Part shown: positions 1 to 8,255 of the stretch, piece after piece
How the letters are laid out: each line of letters begins with the position of its first letter
Numbering within the stretch: position 1 is the first letter of the stretch
Source of the DNA: Prevotella sp. CAG:1031
GTDB lineage: Bacteria; Bacteroidota; Bacteroidia; Bacteroidales; Muribaculaceae
Assembly (NCBI GenBank): GCA_000431215.1
Contig: HF985608.1
Coordinates: 27,969-57,569, forward strand
Direction: 5' to 3'
Length of the DNA: 29,601 bases
Notes under the pieces: generated by a model
The model's database searches: none
What the model was told of the DNA's origin: nothing
Seen by the model: only the letters and a program-made list of their open reading frames with translations
Position numbers and translations under genes: made by a program

Positions 1-478
1 ACAGAGCGTCGTAGGAGTCTTCGGCGCTCTGGTCAGAGGCTGTCTTCCCTTTGCGCATCTCGTCAATGGCTGCCTGCATTTCGCGGGCGTTCAGTCCGGC
101 GTCTTTCAGGATTGTCGACGCCGGAGAGTTGATCTCGAAGATTGCCATGAGCATGGCTTCGAGCGTTACGTAGCGGTCGCCCATCTTTTTGGCGATGTCG
201 AGCGATTTCTGAAGCACGTCGTTGGCCGTGCGGCTCAGATAGGGCTCGGCTCCGCTCACTTTCGGCAGCGATGCGATTTCGCTGTCGATGGCATGGTTGA
301 CCATGGCTGTATTGGCGCCGACTTTTGCAAAAATGAAATTTATGAGTGACTCTCCCTCGCTCATAACTCCTTTCAGGAGATGGACAGGCTCGACAGCCTG
401 CTGGCCGGCGGAACGCGTCAGTTCGACAGCCTTCTGGATCGCCTCCTGAGATTTAATAGTGAAATTGTTGAAATTCAT
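1..478 (-). CDS. clpB: ClpB disaggregase, N-terminal part (cut by window edge)
   Basis: ClpB is a cytoplasmic AAA+ ATPase that extracts polypeptides from aggregates together with DnaK. The reading frame starts at the ATG at 478 and runs off the left edge, giving 159 residues. The protein begins MNFNNFTIKSQEAIQKAVEL and shows the paired Clp_N repeats of the family: first repeat about residues 1-75 (with HLLKGVMSEGESL), second about 80-150 (with YLSRTANDVLQKSLDIAKKMGD and YVTLEAMLMAI). The Walker motifs would lie outside the window. The length and repeats match ClpB rather than ClpA or ClpC, though ClpC cannot be fully excluded from the N domain alone. No CIRCE element (TTAGCACTC inverted repeat) is seen upstream, so heat control, if present, is by another route. 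Confidence 0.9.
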   Translation of the reverse strand, partial: MNFNNFTIKSQEAIQKAVELTRSAGQQAVEPVHLLKGVMSEGESLINFIFAKVGANTAMVNHAIDSEIASLPKVSGAEPYLSRTANDVLQKSLDIAKKMGDRYVTLEAMLMAIFEINSPASTILKDAGLNAREMQAAIDEMRKGKTASDQSAEDSYDAL

Positions 479-586
479 ATCGCTGAATTACTTATTTTTC
501 TTTCACTATTGAAACAAATGTCGTGCCAATAAAGTTTTCACGCCTTTTTGGCAGATTCGGAAAATCCCGGGCTCAGACGGCGGCAG

Positions 587-1003
587 TTATCTGCTGACGC
601 GGACAAGGCTCATGAAGTTGTTGTTTATCGACCCTTCCCCCGTAGTGCTTCTGTCGAAATAAAGGTTCTCGTCTTTCTTGGTGAATTCAAACGTGAAGTT
701 GTTGCAGCTGACGCTGACGGTGGTTCCGTCGATAGTGTCACCGATCTTATATGTTCCCTTTACCTTTACGGGTTCGGCGTAGGCGCGATACCAGTCGGAA
801 GTGCAGTAGCAGATTCCGTTGCGCTTAAATTCTATCGTCATGTCGGTTCCGAGACCTGCCGCGTTGCCGCATCCGCTGTAGGTCTGCCCCACGAGCAGAT
901 AGTTCTTTACGCTGTCGTCGCCGAGAAGCAGCTCGTCGGCCCGTGTGTCAAAGGCGTGGAAAAGGCATATTGCCAGCACTGAGATCCAGGTAATAAGTTT
1001 CAT
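587..1003 (-). CDS. small exported protein of unknown function
   Basis: I do not recognise this family. The 138-residue product starts at the ATG at 1003 with a classical signal peptide (MKLITWISVLAICLFHAFDTRA, cleavage near residue 22). The mature part is about 115 residues and has four cysteines outside the signal peptide (in SGCGN, ICYC and VSCNN), which could form disulfides in the periplasm. Alternating hydrophobic stretches (DMTIEFKRNG, VKVKGTYKIGD, TTVSVSCNNFTFEF) suggest a small beta-barrel or beta-sandwich, perhaps lipocalin-like; this is inference. It ends 108 bases before the clpB start on the same strand. It lies beyond the terminator of the aspS unit, so it should have its own promoter, though I see no good TAnnTTTG box. 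Confidence 0.75.
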   Translation of the reverse strand: MKLITWISVLAICLFHAFDTRADELLLGDDSVKNYLLVGQTYSGCGNAAGLGTDMTIEFKRNGICYCTSDWYRAYAEPVKVKGTYKIGDTIDGTTVSVSCNNFTFEFTKKDENLYFDRSTTGEGSINNNFMSLVRVSR

Positions 1004-1087
1004 GTCGTTAGATGGTTAAGGTTGCTTTTCAGCTGTAAAATTAATAAATCCAATCGACAAAACCGACATATCAGAACCGATCATGAT

Positions 1088-1128
1088 GGAAAAAAGCGGC
1101 GCCCCGCGGCGCGATGGCTGCGGGGCGC
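1088..1128 (-). terminator. intrinsic terminator of the aspS unit
   Basis: A perfect 9-bp stem (GCGCCCCGC at 1099-1107 pairing with 1120-1128) with a 12-base loop. Read on the minus strand it is followed at once by CGCTTTTTTCC, a U-run. It lies 24 bases beyond the stop of the zinc-ribbon gene, so it ends that transcript. Confidence 0.8.
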
Positions 1129-1151
1129 GGTATGCGGTTTCGGGTTTCGGC

Positions 1152-1922
1152 TCAGGCCTGGGGCTCTTCAACGCCGGCGAGTTCGGGGTCGATCATTATT
1201 CGGCCGCAGTATTCGCAGACGATGACTTTCTTGCGCATCTTTATCTCGGCCTGTTTCTGAGGCGGAATGCGGTTGAAGCATCCGCCGCAGGCGCTGCGCT
1301 GGATATAGACGATGCCGAGACCGTTGCGGGCGTTCTTGCGGATGCGTTTGAAAGCTGTCAGTGTGCGCGCGTCGATCTTGGTCTCGAGTTCTTTGGCCTT
1401 GGTGCGAAGGAGTTCTTCGTCCTGACGGGTTTCGCTGACGATCTCGTCGAGCTCGGTCTTCTTCTCGCCGAGAACGTGCTCACGGTCGGCGAGAGTTTCT
1501 TCGGTGGCGGCGATTTCTGTAGTCTTGGCGTCGATCAGACGGGCGTTCTCGTTGAGGTGTTTCTCGCTGAGCTCGATTTCGAGCGTCTGATACTCGATTT
1601 CTTTGCTGAGCAGGTCGAATTCGCGGTTGTTGCGCACGTTGTCGAGCTGTTCGCGGTATTTGGCGATCTTTGTCTGCGATTCGTTGATCTTCTCTTTCTC
1701 GGCAGCGGTTTTCTGCTTCAGATCGGCGATTTCGCGGCGGTAGTTCTCGATTCGGGTGTGGAGACCTTCGATATTGTCTTCGAGGTCGCGCACTTCGAGG
1801 GGAAGCTCGCCGCGGATTGTCTTGATGCGGTCGATCTGCGAAAGGATTGTCTGAAGCTCATAGAGCGATTTAAGACGCTGTTCTACGCTGAGGGTTTCGG
1901 GCTTTTGGGTTTCGGTAGCCAT
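1152..1922 (-). CDS. coiled-coil protein with C4-type zinc ribbon
   Basis: A 256-residue cytoplasmic protein. Residues about 10-190 are charged, Glu/Lys-rich and heptad-like (for example DLEDNIEGLHTRIENYRREI), predicting a long antiparallel coiled coil. The C-terminus carries a C4 zinc ribbon: ACGGC near residue 213 and CEYC near residue 236, two CxxC pairs about 22 residues apart, as in the zf-RING_7/DUF164 family (CT398-like). The biochemical role of the family is not settled; roles in nucleic-acid or secretion-related binding have been suggested. It starts 15 bases after the Nif3-like gene. The Nif3 plus zinc-ribbon pair is a conserved neighbourhood in Bacteroidetes and other phyla, which suggests a shared function. 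Confidence 0.9.
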   Translation of the reverse strand: MATETQKPETLSVEQRLKSLYELQTILSQIDRIKTIRGELPLEVRDLEDNIEGLHTRIENYRREIADLKQKTAAEKEKINESQTKIAKYREQLDNVRNNREFDLLSKEIEYQTLEIELSEKHLNENARLIDAKTTEIAATEETLADREHVLGEKKTELDEIVSETRQDEELLRTKAKELETKIDARTLTAFKRIRKNARNGLGIVYIQRSACGGCFNRIPPQKQAEIKMRKKVIVCEYCGRIMIDPELAGVEEPQA

Positions 1923-1937
1923 ATCTGTTGTTGTTGA

Positions 1938-2732
1938 TTACATATAAACGATGGGCGACTGTTCGGTTTCGCTCATACAGGCTGCAAAGTTAGGAAATTT
2001 TTTCGTAATAACCTCACAGAGCAAGCTTTTGGCACACTGTTCGGTGGAGTAGTGGGAGAGATCGACAAGAAATATGTCGTCGGCCCGGTCGACAAACGTG
2101 TGGTGTTTGATGTCGGAGGTAATGTAGGCCTGTGCTCCGGCATCGACGGCGTTGTCGATGAAGTCGTCACCTGCTCCAGTGGTTATTGCCACGCGGCTTA
2201 TTCCGGTTGCGCCTGACGGGCGCGAACAGCGGGCCGTCGAGGTGTTGCAGGCTTTCTTTGCTTCGGCGACGAGAGTTTCGGGTGTCAGTTGGGCTTCAGT
2301 GTCGCCGACAATGCCGAATCCGGCTTCGGGGAAGCGTGGATCGGGAGCCAGCACTTCGACATTGCGGAGGTTCAGTGTCTTGGCGACGGCCCATGATAGC
2401 CCTCCGCGGCAGCTGTCGAGCGGGGTGTGGCACGAGTATATCGCCACGCCTTCGAGCAGTGCGAGCATTGCCGCGCGCTCAACGCGCGATGATCCGCAGA
2501 GATGTTTCAGACCGTGGAACAGGAGCGGATGGTGGGCCACAATGAGATTGCAGCCGCGCTGCCGGGCTTCGGCCACGATCTCTTCGGTGACATCTACGCA
2601 GGTAAGAACGCCCTTACATTCCCGGGTGCCGTCGGGGCGCACCTGCCACCCCGAGTTGTCCCACTTTTCCTGAAGGGAGAGCGGGGCGAACTCTTCGATG
2701 GCTGCGGCTATGTCGTTGAGGGTCGGAGTCAT
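1938..2732 (-). CDS. Nif3-like dinuclear metal centre protein
   Basis: A 264-residue member of the Nif3/YbgI family (often labelled GTP cyclohydrolase I type 2), a hexameric toroid with a two-metal site per subunit. Metal-ligand motifs are visible: LIVAHHPLLFHG near residues 63-74, THx-type CHTPLD near residue 100, and a late SDIKHHTF near residue 205 plus DLSHYSTE near residue 224. The N-terminal EEFAPLSLQEKWDNSGWQV is typical of the family. The length matches the short form (E. coli YbgI is about 247); many Gram-positive and Bacteroidetes homologues are about 365 with an inserted PII-like domain, which is absent here. The start overlaps the aspS stop by 4 bases (ATGA), implying translational coupling. 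The substrate of the family is unknown. Confidence 0.92.
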   Translation of the reverse strand: MTPTLNDIAAAIEEFAPLSLQEKWDNSGWQVRPDGTRECKGVLTCVDVTEEIVAEARQRGCNLIVAHHPLLFHGLKHLCGSSRVERAAMLALLEGVAIYSCHTPLDSCRGGLSWAVAKTLNLRNVEVLAPDPRFPEAGFGIVGDTEAQLTPETLVAEAKKACNTSTARCSRPSGATGISRVAITTGAGDDFIDNAVDAGAQAYITSDIKHHTFVDRADDIFLVDLSHYSTEQCAKSLLCEVITKKFPNFAACMSETEQSPIVYM

Positions 2733-4489
2733 TCTTTGTCGAGCGGACGGAGGTCGATGTGAAGCTCGTCGAGCTGGCTCTGATCTATTTCAGAGGGGGC
2801 GTCGATCATCATGTCGCGGCCCGAATTGTTCTTCGGGAAGGCGATGGTGTCGCGTATGCTGTCGAGTCCGGCGAGAATCGACACCCAGCGGTCGAAACCG
2901 AAGGCGAGGCCTCCGTGAGGGGGTGCGCCATATTTGAAGGCGTTCATCAGGAAGCCGAATTTATATTGCGCCTCTTCTTCGCTGAGGCCGAGCAGGCGGA
3001 ACATTTTGTCCTGAAGCTTCGAATCGTGGATACGAATTGAGCCGCCGCCGAGTTCGGTTCCGTTGACAACCATGTCGTAGGCTGTGGCGCGCACGCTGCC
3101 GGTGTCGCTGTCGAGCTTGTCGATGTCGTCGGGGTTGGGCGAGGTGAAGGGGTGATGCATGGCGTAGTAGCGCTGCGTTTCGTCGTCCCATTCGAACAGC
3201 GGGAAGTCGATGACCCAGAGGCATGAGAATTTCTGCGGGTCGCGCAGTCCGAGACGCGATCCCATCTCAAGGCGCAGCTCGCCGAGAGCCTTGCGGGTCT
3301 TGGCGGTGTCGCCGGCGAGAATGAGCATGAGGTCGCCTGGATTCATGGCGGCGCGCTCGGCCCATGCGGCAAGCTGTTCGTCGGTGAAGAACTTTCCGAC
3401 AGAGCTCTTGAACGAGCCGTCGGCCTCGCGTTTGACCCACATCATGCCCTTGGCGCCGATCTGCGGGCGCTTGACCCATTCGGTCAGCTGGTCGAGCTGC
3501 TTGCGGGTATATCCGGCGCATCCCGGGGCCACGATGGCTCCGACATACTGGGCGTCGTCCATGACGGCGAAGCCGCTCCCTTCGGTGAGGTCTTTGAGTT
3601 CGACAAAAGTCATTCCGAAGCGGGTGTCGGGCTTGTCGGAACCGTAAAGACGCATGGCGTCGGCCCACGTCATGCGCGGGAACGGGTCGGTGAAGTCGAT
3701 GTCTTTGACATACTTGAATATATGTTTGACAAGACCCTCGAACATCTGAAGAACGTCTTCCTGCTCGACGAACGACATCTCGCAGTCGATCTGGGTGAAC
3801 TCGGGCTGGCGGTCGGCGCGCAGATCCTCGTCGCGGAAACACTTGACGATCTGGAAATAACGGTCGAAGCCGCTGACCATCAGAAGCTGCTTGAAGGTCT
3901 GGGGGGACTGGGGCAGGGCATAGAACTGGCCCGGATTCATGCGCGAGGGAACGACGAAGTCGCGTGCGCCCTCGGGGGTCGACTTGATGAGCACCGGGGT
4001 CTCGACTTCGAGGAAGCCTTTTGAGTCGAGATAGCGCCTGATCTCGAAGGCCATGCGGTGGCGTAGCTCGAGATTGCGGCGGACGGCGCCGCGGCGCAGG
4101 TCGAGGTAGCGGTATTTCATGCGGAGGTCGTCGCCGCCGTCAGTGTCGTCTTCGATGGTGAAAGGGGGGACGTCGCTGACATTCAGAACCTTGAGGCTGT
4201 CGGCGATGATCTCGATGTCGCCGGTGGGAATTTTGGGATTTTTCGACGAGCGTTCGGCTACAGTTCCAGTGACCTGAACGACAAACTCGCGCCCGAGGCG
4301 GTCGGCTTCGTCGTGGAGAGCGGCGTCTTTCTCGTTGTTGAAGACAACCTGTGTTATTCCGTAGCGGTCGCGGAGGTCTATGAAGGTCATTCCTCCCATC
4401 TTTCGGGAGCGCTGGACCCAACCGGCGAGGGTCACGCGGTTTCCGGCGTCGCTCAGACGCAGTTCGCCGCATGTGTTAGTTCGATACAT
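2729..4489 (-). CDS. aspS: aspartyl-tRNA synthetase
   Basis: A class IIb synthetase charging tRNA-Asp (or Asp/Asn if non-discriminating) in the cytoplasm. I chose the ATG at 4489 (MYRTNTCGELRLSDAG), giving 586 residues, the usual bacterial length; an upstream in-frame start would add 40 residues that cross the promoter. An OB-fold anticodon-binding domain spans about 15-105 (AGWVQRSRKMGGMTFIDLRD). Class II motif 2 is FRDEDLRADRQPEFTQID at 218-235, the large bacterial GAD insertion lies in the middle, and motif 3 (GLAFGFDRW) is near residue 540. It is the first gene of a three-gene minus-strand unit and overlaps the next gene by 4 bases. Confidence 0.97.
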   Translation of the reverse strand: MYRTNTCGELRLSDAGNRVTLAGWVQRSRKMGGMTFIDLRDRYGITQVVFNNEKDAALHDEADRLGREFVVQVTGTVAERSSKNPKIPTGDIEIIADSLKVLNVSDVPPFTIEDDTDGGDDLRMKYRYLDLRRGAVRRNLELRHRMAFEIRRYLDSKGFLEVETPVLIKSTPEGARDFVVPSRMNPGQFYALPQSPQTFKQLLMVSGFDRYFQIVKCFRDEDLRADRQPEFTQIDCEMSFVEQEDVLQMFEGLVKHIFKYVKDIDFTDPFPRMTWADAMRLYGSDKPDTRFGMTFVELKDLTEGSGFAVMDDAQYVGAIVAPGCAGYTRKQLDQLTEWVKRPQIGAKGMMWVKREADGSFKSSVGKFFTDEQLAAWAERAAMNPGDLMLILAGDTAKTRKALGELRLEMGSRLGLRDPQKFSCLWVIDFPLFEWDDETQRYYAMHHPFTSPNPDDIDKLDSDTGSVRATAYDMVVNGTELGGGSIRIHDSKLQDKMFRLLGLSEEEAQYKFGFLMNAFKYGAPPHGGLAFGFDRWVSILAGLDSIRDTIAFPKNNSGRDMMIDAPSEIDQSQLDELHIDLRPLDKE

Positions 4490-4531
4490 AGCGATATATG
4501 ACGATGAAAAATGGTTTGTTATTCTAACCCG

Positions 4532-4563
4532 CAAAGATAGCAATTTTCGGCGAGTTGTGCAAT
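4532..4563 (-). promoter_or_regulatory. aspS promoter, Bacteroidetes type
   Basis: On the minus strand TATCTTTG (complement of 4532-4539) fits the Bacteroidetes -7 box TAnnTTTG. An ATTG (complement of 4560-4563), one mismatch from the TTTG -33 box, lies 20 bases upstream. The -7 box is 42 bases before the chosen aspS start. Confidence 0.65.
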
Positions 4564-4591
4564 AACCGTTTCCGGGGCGCAGCAGCTGGCG

Positions 4592-4637
4592 ATAAAAGCG
4601 GGGCGGCAACGCTCCCTGATGGGGAATGTTGCCGCCC
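4592..4637 (-). terminator. intrinsic terminator after the pRiA4b-like gene
   Basis: A perfect 10-bp stem (4601-4610 GGGCGGCAAC with 4628-4637) and a 17-base loop. On the minus strand it is followed by CGCTTTTATC. It lies 27 bases past the stop at 4664 and just upstream of the aspS promoter, insulating the two units. Confidence 0.8.
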
Positions 4638-4663
4638 TGGTGGGGTTGTTGCCGGCCTGAGGG

Positions 4664-5227
4664 TCACATGTCTTCGGTCGGGTCGAAGCTTTCGATGGCC
4701 GAGATGTCGAGCTCGTCGTCGTTATAGTCTGTCGAGCCGTAGAAATCCTCGTCCATGTCGTCGATGGGGGCGGCGGTTTTTTTGTCGGCTTTCTCGCTGA
4801 GGTCGGCGAACGATTTCAGGTCGGTGTGTTCTGCGGGAGGATTGCCTTCAGAACGCGACACTACCGGATCCATCAGATGGCTTCCGGGCTCGGTGGCCTT
4901 GAGCTCAATGAAAAACGAGCGGTCAGTCAGGTAGTCGAAGGTGAAAATCAGGCGCTGCCCTTCGTCTTCGATGAAATCGGTCAACGGCGTTTCGTCCATA
5001 AGGTAGAAGTCTTTGTCGGCGTCGATATTCATGTCTTCGAGGGTTATTTCCTGCTCCTTTTCCCAGTTGTTGTCACAGATGAAGAAAGAAGACAGTTGGC
5101 TTTTGTCGTAACCCACGCTGTCGAGAATGGCGTTGCGCAGGATAAGAAAGCTGGCGTCGGCGTCGATTTTAATTTCACGCATGAAGTTGTCGACTTCATC
5201 GGATACGAGCCTGAAAGTGTAGATCAT
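4664..5227 (-). CDS. plasmid pRiA4b ORF-3-like acidic protein
   Basis: A 187-residue protein that opens MIYTFRLVSDEVDNFMREIK, the typical start of the pRiA4b ORF-3-like (IS1096 TnpR-like) family as found in Bacteroidales. The N-terminal half (about 1-110) holds the family core: FRLVSDEV, DADASFLILRNAILDSVGYD, SSFFICDNNWEKEQEITLED, and DFIEDEGQRLIFTFDYLTDRSFFIEL. The rest is a low-complexity acidic tail (DDMDEDFYGSTDYNDDELD), probably disordered. Function is unknown; despite the family name there is no sign that it is part of a plasmid or transposon here. It begins 60 bases after the CoA-transferase stop with no obvious promoter, so the two may be co-transcribed. Confidence 0.8.
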   Translation of the reverse strand: MIYTFRLVSDEVDNFMREIKIDADASFLILRNAILDSVGYDKSQLSSFFICDNNWEKEQEITLEDMNIDADKDFYLMDETPLTDFIEDEGQRLIFTFDYLTDRSFFIELKATEPGSHLMDPVVSRSEGNPPAEHTDLKSFADLSEKADKKTAAPIDDMDEDFYGSTDYNDDELDISAIESFDPTEDM

Positions 5228-5287
5228 TGTTCGGTGTTTACGTTAGAAGGTATGAAAGGGAGAGAATATTCGCGTGCAGATTTATTT

Positions 5288-6781
5288 TCAGAGATATTGG
5301 GCGTAGTCGACGTTGCGCATGTCGCCGCTGCGGTTGAACTCGTTGTGGAATGCCAGGGCGGCTTCGAGACGGTGGGGTGTCTGGCCCGGACGTCCGATCT
5401 TGAGGTATTCGCGCAGCAGGTCGCGGTACATCGGGTGAGCGGCGTGTTCGATGATCTCGTGGGCGCGCTCTACGGGGTCTTTTCCGCGGAGGTCGGCGAC
5501 ACCCTGATCGGTGATGATGATGTCGACTGAATGTTCAGAATGGTCGACATGGCTGACCATGGGAACGATGTTCGAGATCTTGCCCTCTTTCGTTATCGAG
5601 GGGCACGAGAAGATCGAGATATAGCCGTTGCGGGTGAAGTCGCCCGAGCCGCCGATGCCGTTCATCATCTTGATTCCGGTGATGTGGGTCGAGTTGACGT
5701 TGCCGAAGATGTCGGCCTCGATGGCTGTGTTCATCGAGATGATGCCCAGACGGCGTGCGATTTCCGGAGAGTTGGAGATTTCGGCCGGACGGATGATGAC
5801 TTTGTCGCGGAAGAAGTCGATGTTGTTGAAGAATTCTTCTTCGGTCTTGTTGCTCAGCGTCAGGGCGCAGGTCGAGCCGAAGCGGCATTTGCCCTGCTTC
5901 ATCAGCTCGATGACTGAATCCTGAATAACTTCGGTATACATTTCGAAGGCCGGAATGATAGTGGAGTCGGCCAGACCGAAGAGAACTGCGTTGGCTACGT
6001 TACCTACGCCGCTCTGAATCGGCAGGAATGTCTTCGGAATGCGGCCCTGCTTGACTTCGTTCTCAAGGAACTCGCAGACGTTGTGGCCGATGCGGGCGGT
6101 AGTCTCGTCGGGAGCGGTGAACGACTTGGCATTGTCGTAGTCGTCGCTGTGGACAACGCCGACGATCTTCTTGGGGTCGACCTGAAGAGTTGTCGAGCCG
6201 ATGCGGTCCGATGGTTTGTAAATCGGAATCTCGCGGCGATAGGGAGGATCGAGCGGCATATATATGTCGTGGACGCCGTTGAGGCCGGCGGGCAGTTTCT
6301 CGTTTTTCTCAATAATGATTTTCTTTGCCAGTTTGGCATAGGTCGGAATGTTGCCGACTCCCATTCCGAGAACAAGTTCGCCGTTGTCCTTGATGTCGGC
6401 GACCTCGATGATGGCTGTGTCGATTTCGCCGAAGAAGCCATAGCGGACTTTCTGGGCCATCTCGCTCAGGTGGAGGTCGCAGTAGTGGGTGTCGTGGGCG
6501 TTGATGCGCTTGCGCAGGTCGGGAATGTTCTGATAGGGCGCGCGGCGGTTGATGGCGTTGGCGCGGGCCAGAACGCCGTCGGCGCGGTCAGAGGTTGATG
6601 CGCCCGTGTAGAGGTTGATTTTGAACGGGCGTCCGGCCTCGTGCTCTTCGATGGCACGTTCGGCGATAGCTTCGGGCACTTCTTTAGGCGCGCCCGGAGG
6701 TGTGAACCCCGAGAAGCCTACGTTGTCACCATTATTAATAAGGTTTGCCGCTTCGCGGCGTGTGATAACAGGAAACTTCAT
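5288..6781 (-). CDS. acetyl-CoA hydrolase/succinate:acetate CoA-transferase family
   Basis: A 497-residue class I CoA-transferase of the Cat1/ScpC/AarC group. It moves CoA between acyl-CoA and a short-chain acid, probably succinyl-CoA and acetate or propionate, in a succinate/propionate-forming anaerobe. Visible features: N-terminal GDNVGFSGFTPPGAPKEVP (18-36); a glycine-rich QSGVGNVANAV (256-266); candidate catalytic Glu284 in MYTEVIQDS, at the position expected from Glu294 of A. aceti AarC; and the CoA-binding/oxyanion loop GIGGSGDF (375-382). Length matches the family (about 500). The exact acyl substrates cannot be read from sequence. It is transcribed divergently from miaB and may extend into the downstream gene. 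Confidence 0.92.
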   Translation of the reverse strand: MKFPVITRREAANLINNGDNVGFSGFTPPGAPKEVPEAIAERAIEEHEAGRPFKINLYTGASTSDRADGVLARANAINRRAPYQNIPDLRKRINAHDTHYCDLHLSEMAQKVRYGFFGEIDTAIIEVADIKDNGELVLGMGVGNIPTYAKLAKKIIIEKNEKLPAGLNGVHDIYMPLDPPYRREIPIYKPSDRIGSTTLQVDPKKIVGVVHSDDYDNAKSFTAPDETTARIGHNVCEFLENEVKQGRIPKTFLPIQSGVGNVANAVLFGLADSTIIPAFEMYTEVIQDSVIELMKQGKCRFGSTCALTLSNKTEEEFFNNIDFFRDKVIIRPAEISNSPEIARRLGIISMNTAIEADIFGNVNSTHITGIKMMNGIGGSGDFTRNGYISIFSCPSITKEGKISNIVPMVSHVDHSEHSVDIIITDQGVADLRGKDPVERAHEIIEHAAHPMYRDLLREYLKIGRPGQTPHRLEAALAFHNEFNRSGDMRNVDYAQYL

Positions 6782-6836
6782 TGGTTTTAGGTTTTGTTAC
6801 ACTTGTGTCTGTCGATGGTATTTCTATCGTTTTTTG

Positions 6837-6844
6837 TAATTTTG
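6837..6844 (+). promoter_or_regulatory. candidate miaB -7 box
   Basis: TAATTTTG fits TAnnTTTG and lies 59 bases before the miaB start. No good -33 TTTG is seen at the expected spacing, so this is tentative. It lies within 4 bases of the opposing CoA-transferase -7 box. Confidence 0.4.
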
Positions 6845-6847
6845 CGG

Positions 6848-6879
6848 CAAATATAGTCAATATTCATTTTCCCGACAAG
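6848..6879 (-). promoter_or_regulatory. CoA-transferase promoter
   Basis: Minus-strand TATATTTG (complement of 6848-6855) matches the -7 consensus, with CTTG (complement of 6876-6879), one mismatch from TTTG, 20 bases upstream. The -7 box is 66 bases from the CoA-transferase ATG. Confidence 0.6.
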
Positions 6880-6903
6880 ATTTTTTTTGTCACAAGATTG
6901 CTC

Positions 6904-8253
6904 ATGAAAGAAATAAACGGGCCCCGGAAGCTCTATATAGAGACTTACGGCTGTCAGATGAATGTCGCTGACAGCGAAGTCGTTGCCGCCGTAATGGCTA
7001 CGGCGGGATATGAAACGGCCGACAGCGTCGACGAAGCCGATGCGGTTTTGCTAAACACTTGCTCGATACGCGACAACGCTGAGCAGAAGATTTTCGGCCG
7101 CCTTCAGGCTCTCAATGCACTGCGTCGCCGTCGCGGGGGACATCTTATAATAGGTGTGATCGGCTGCATGGCTGAGCGCGTCCGCGAAGAACTTATCTCG
7201 GAGCATGGGGTCAATCTCGTGGCGGGCCCCGATGCCTATCTCGATCTGCCCGCTCTGTTCGGAGCTGCCGAGGCGGGCCATGAGGCGATCAATGTCGAGC
7301 TGAGCACTACCCAGACCTATCGCGATATAATTCCGGCCCGCATAACCGGAAACCGTGTCAGCGGTTTCGTCAGCATAATGCGTGGCTGCAATAACTTTTG
7401 CAGCTACTGTATTGTCCCTTATACCCGCGGCCGCGAGCGTTCGCGCGAGCCGCGAAGCATTCTCGCCGAGGTCGAAGACCTCCGCAGCCGTGGCTTCAGG
7501 GAGGTCACTCTGCTGGGACAGAATGTCAACTCCTACAGATTCGGCGATATGGACTTCGCCGCCCTGCTGTCGGCTGTGGCCGAGGCGGCTCCCGATATGA
7601 GAGTCCGTTTCACTACGTCGCATCCCAAGGATATGACCGACAGGATTATCGCTGCGATAGCCGCCCACCGTAACATCTGCCGCCATGTCCACCTGCCGGT
7701 TCAGAGCGGTTCCGACAAGGTTCTGAAGGCAATGAACCGCAAATATACCCGCCGCTGGTATCTCGACCGCGTCGAGGCCCTGCGCAGGGCTATTCCCGAG
7801 ATTTCGGTCACAACGGATCTTTTCACCGGATTCCACGATGAGAGCGAAGAGGACTTTCTCGAAACACTGTCGCTCATGCGTGAGGTCGGTTTCGACTCGG
7901 CTTTCATGTTCAAATACAGCGAACGACCCGGAACACTGGCTTCGCGGACTATGCCCGACAACGTTCCTGAAGATGTCAAGATCGAACGCCTGAACCGTAT
8001 GATAGCCCTGCAGGGAGAGCTGTCGCTGGAGTCGAACCGCCGCGATATCGGGCGCAGCTTCGAGGTTCTTATAGAAGGAGTCTCGAAGCGCAGCAAAGAC
8101 CAGTTCGTCGGGCGGACGTCGCAGAACAAGACTGTGGTTTTCGACCGTCGGCCCGGACTGGCCGTAGGATCGACAGCCGACGTTGTCATCGACGACGCCA
8201 CACAGGCTACGCTGCTGGGGCATATAGCCGACCCTGAGGGCACTCGCAAATAA
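6904..8253 (+). CDS. miaB: tRNA-2-methylthio-N6-dimethylallyladenosine synthase MiaB
   Basis: A radical-SAM methylthiotransferase that converts i6A37 to ms2i6A37 in tRNAs reading UNN codons. The ATG at 6904 (MKEINGPRKLYIETYGCQMN) gives 449 residues, the usual length; a longer in-frame reading would cross the promoter region. N-terminal MTTase cysteines for the auxiliary 4Fe-4S cluster are C17 (YGCQMN), C53 (NTCSIRDNA) and C88 (GCMAER). The radical-SAM cluster CxxxCxxC is C162, C166, C169 (GCNNFCSYCIVPYTRGRERS). A C-terminal TRAM domain follows (about 385-445, with RTSQNKTVVF). The NTCSIRDNAEQKI and GRERSR motifs fit MiaB better than RimO or MtaB. It ends 68 bases before the lptD start, and lptD has its own promoter. 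Confidence 0.96.
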   Translation: MKEINGPRKLYIETYGCQMNVADSEVVAAVMATAGYETADSVDEADAVLLNTCSIRDNAEQKIFGRLQALNALRRRRGGHLIIGVIGCMAERVREELISEHGVNLVAGPDAYLDLPALFGAAEAGHEAINVELSTTQTYRDIIPARITGNRVSGFVSIMRGCNNFCSYCIVPYTRGRERSREPRSILAEVEDLRSRGFREVTLLGQNVNSYRFGDMDFAALLSAVAEAAPDMRVRFTTSHPKDMTDRIIAAIAAHRNICRHVHLPVQSGSDKVLKAMNRKYTRRWYLDRVEALRRAIPEISVTTDLFTGFHDESEEDFLETLSLMREVGFDSAFMFKYSERPGTLASRTMPDNVPEDVKIERLNRMIALQGELSLESNRRDIGRSFEVLIEGVSKRSKDQFVGRTSQNKTVVFDRRPGLAVGSTADVVIDDATQATLLGHIADPEGTRK

Positions 8254-8255
8254 AA

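Noticed and set aside
1083..1937. 284-codon plus-strand frame opposite the zinc-ribbon gene
   Set aside because: It starts inside the terminator hairpin and mirrors the coiled-coil repeats of the real gene; its Leu/Phe/Glu/Val-rich content is a reflection of those codons.
4490..4609. N-terminal extension of aspS by 40 residues
   Set aside because: The extension would span the -7 promoter box, and the 586-residue form matches the family length.
4664..5227. Plasmid or transposon origin for the pRiA4b-like gene
   Set aside because: The family name is historical. The gene sits between housekeeping genes, matches their composition and has no flanking repeats.
7051..8223. 390-codon minus-strand frame opposite miaB
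   Set aside because: It is antisense to a certain gene with all its catalytic motifs, and has no recognisable domain or promoter.
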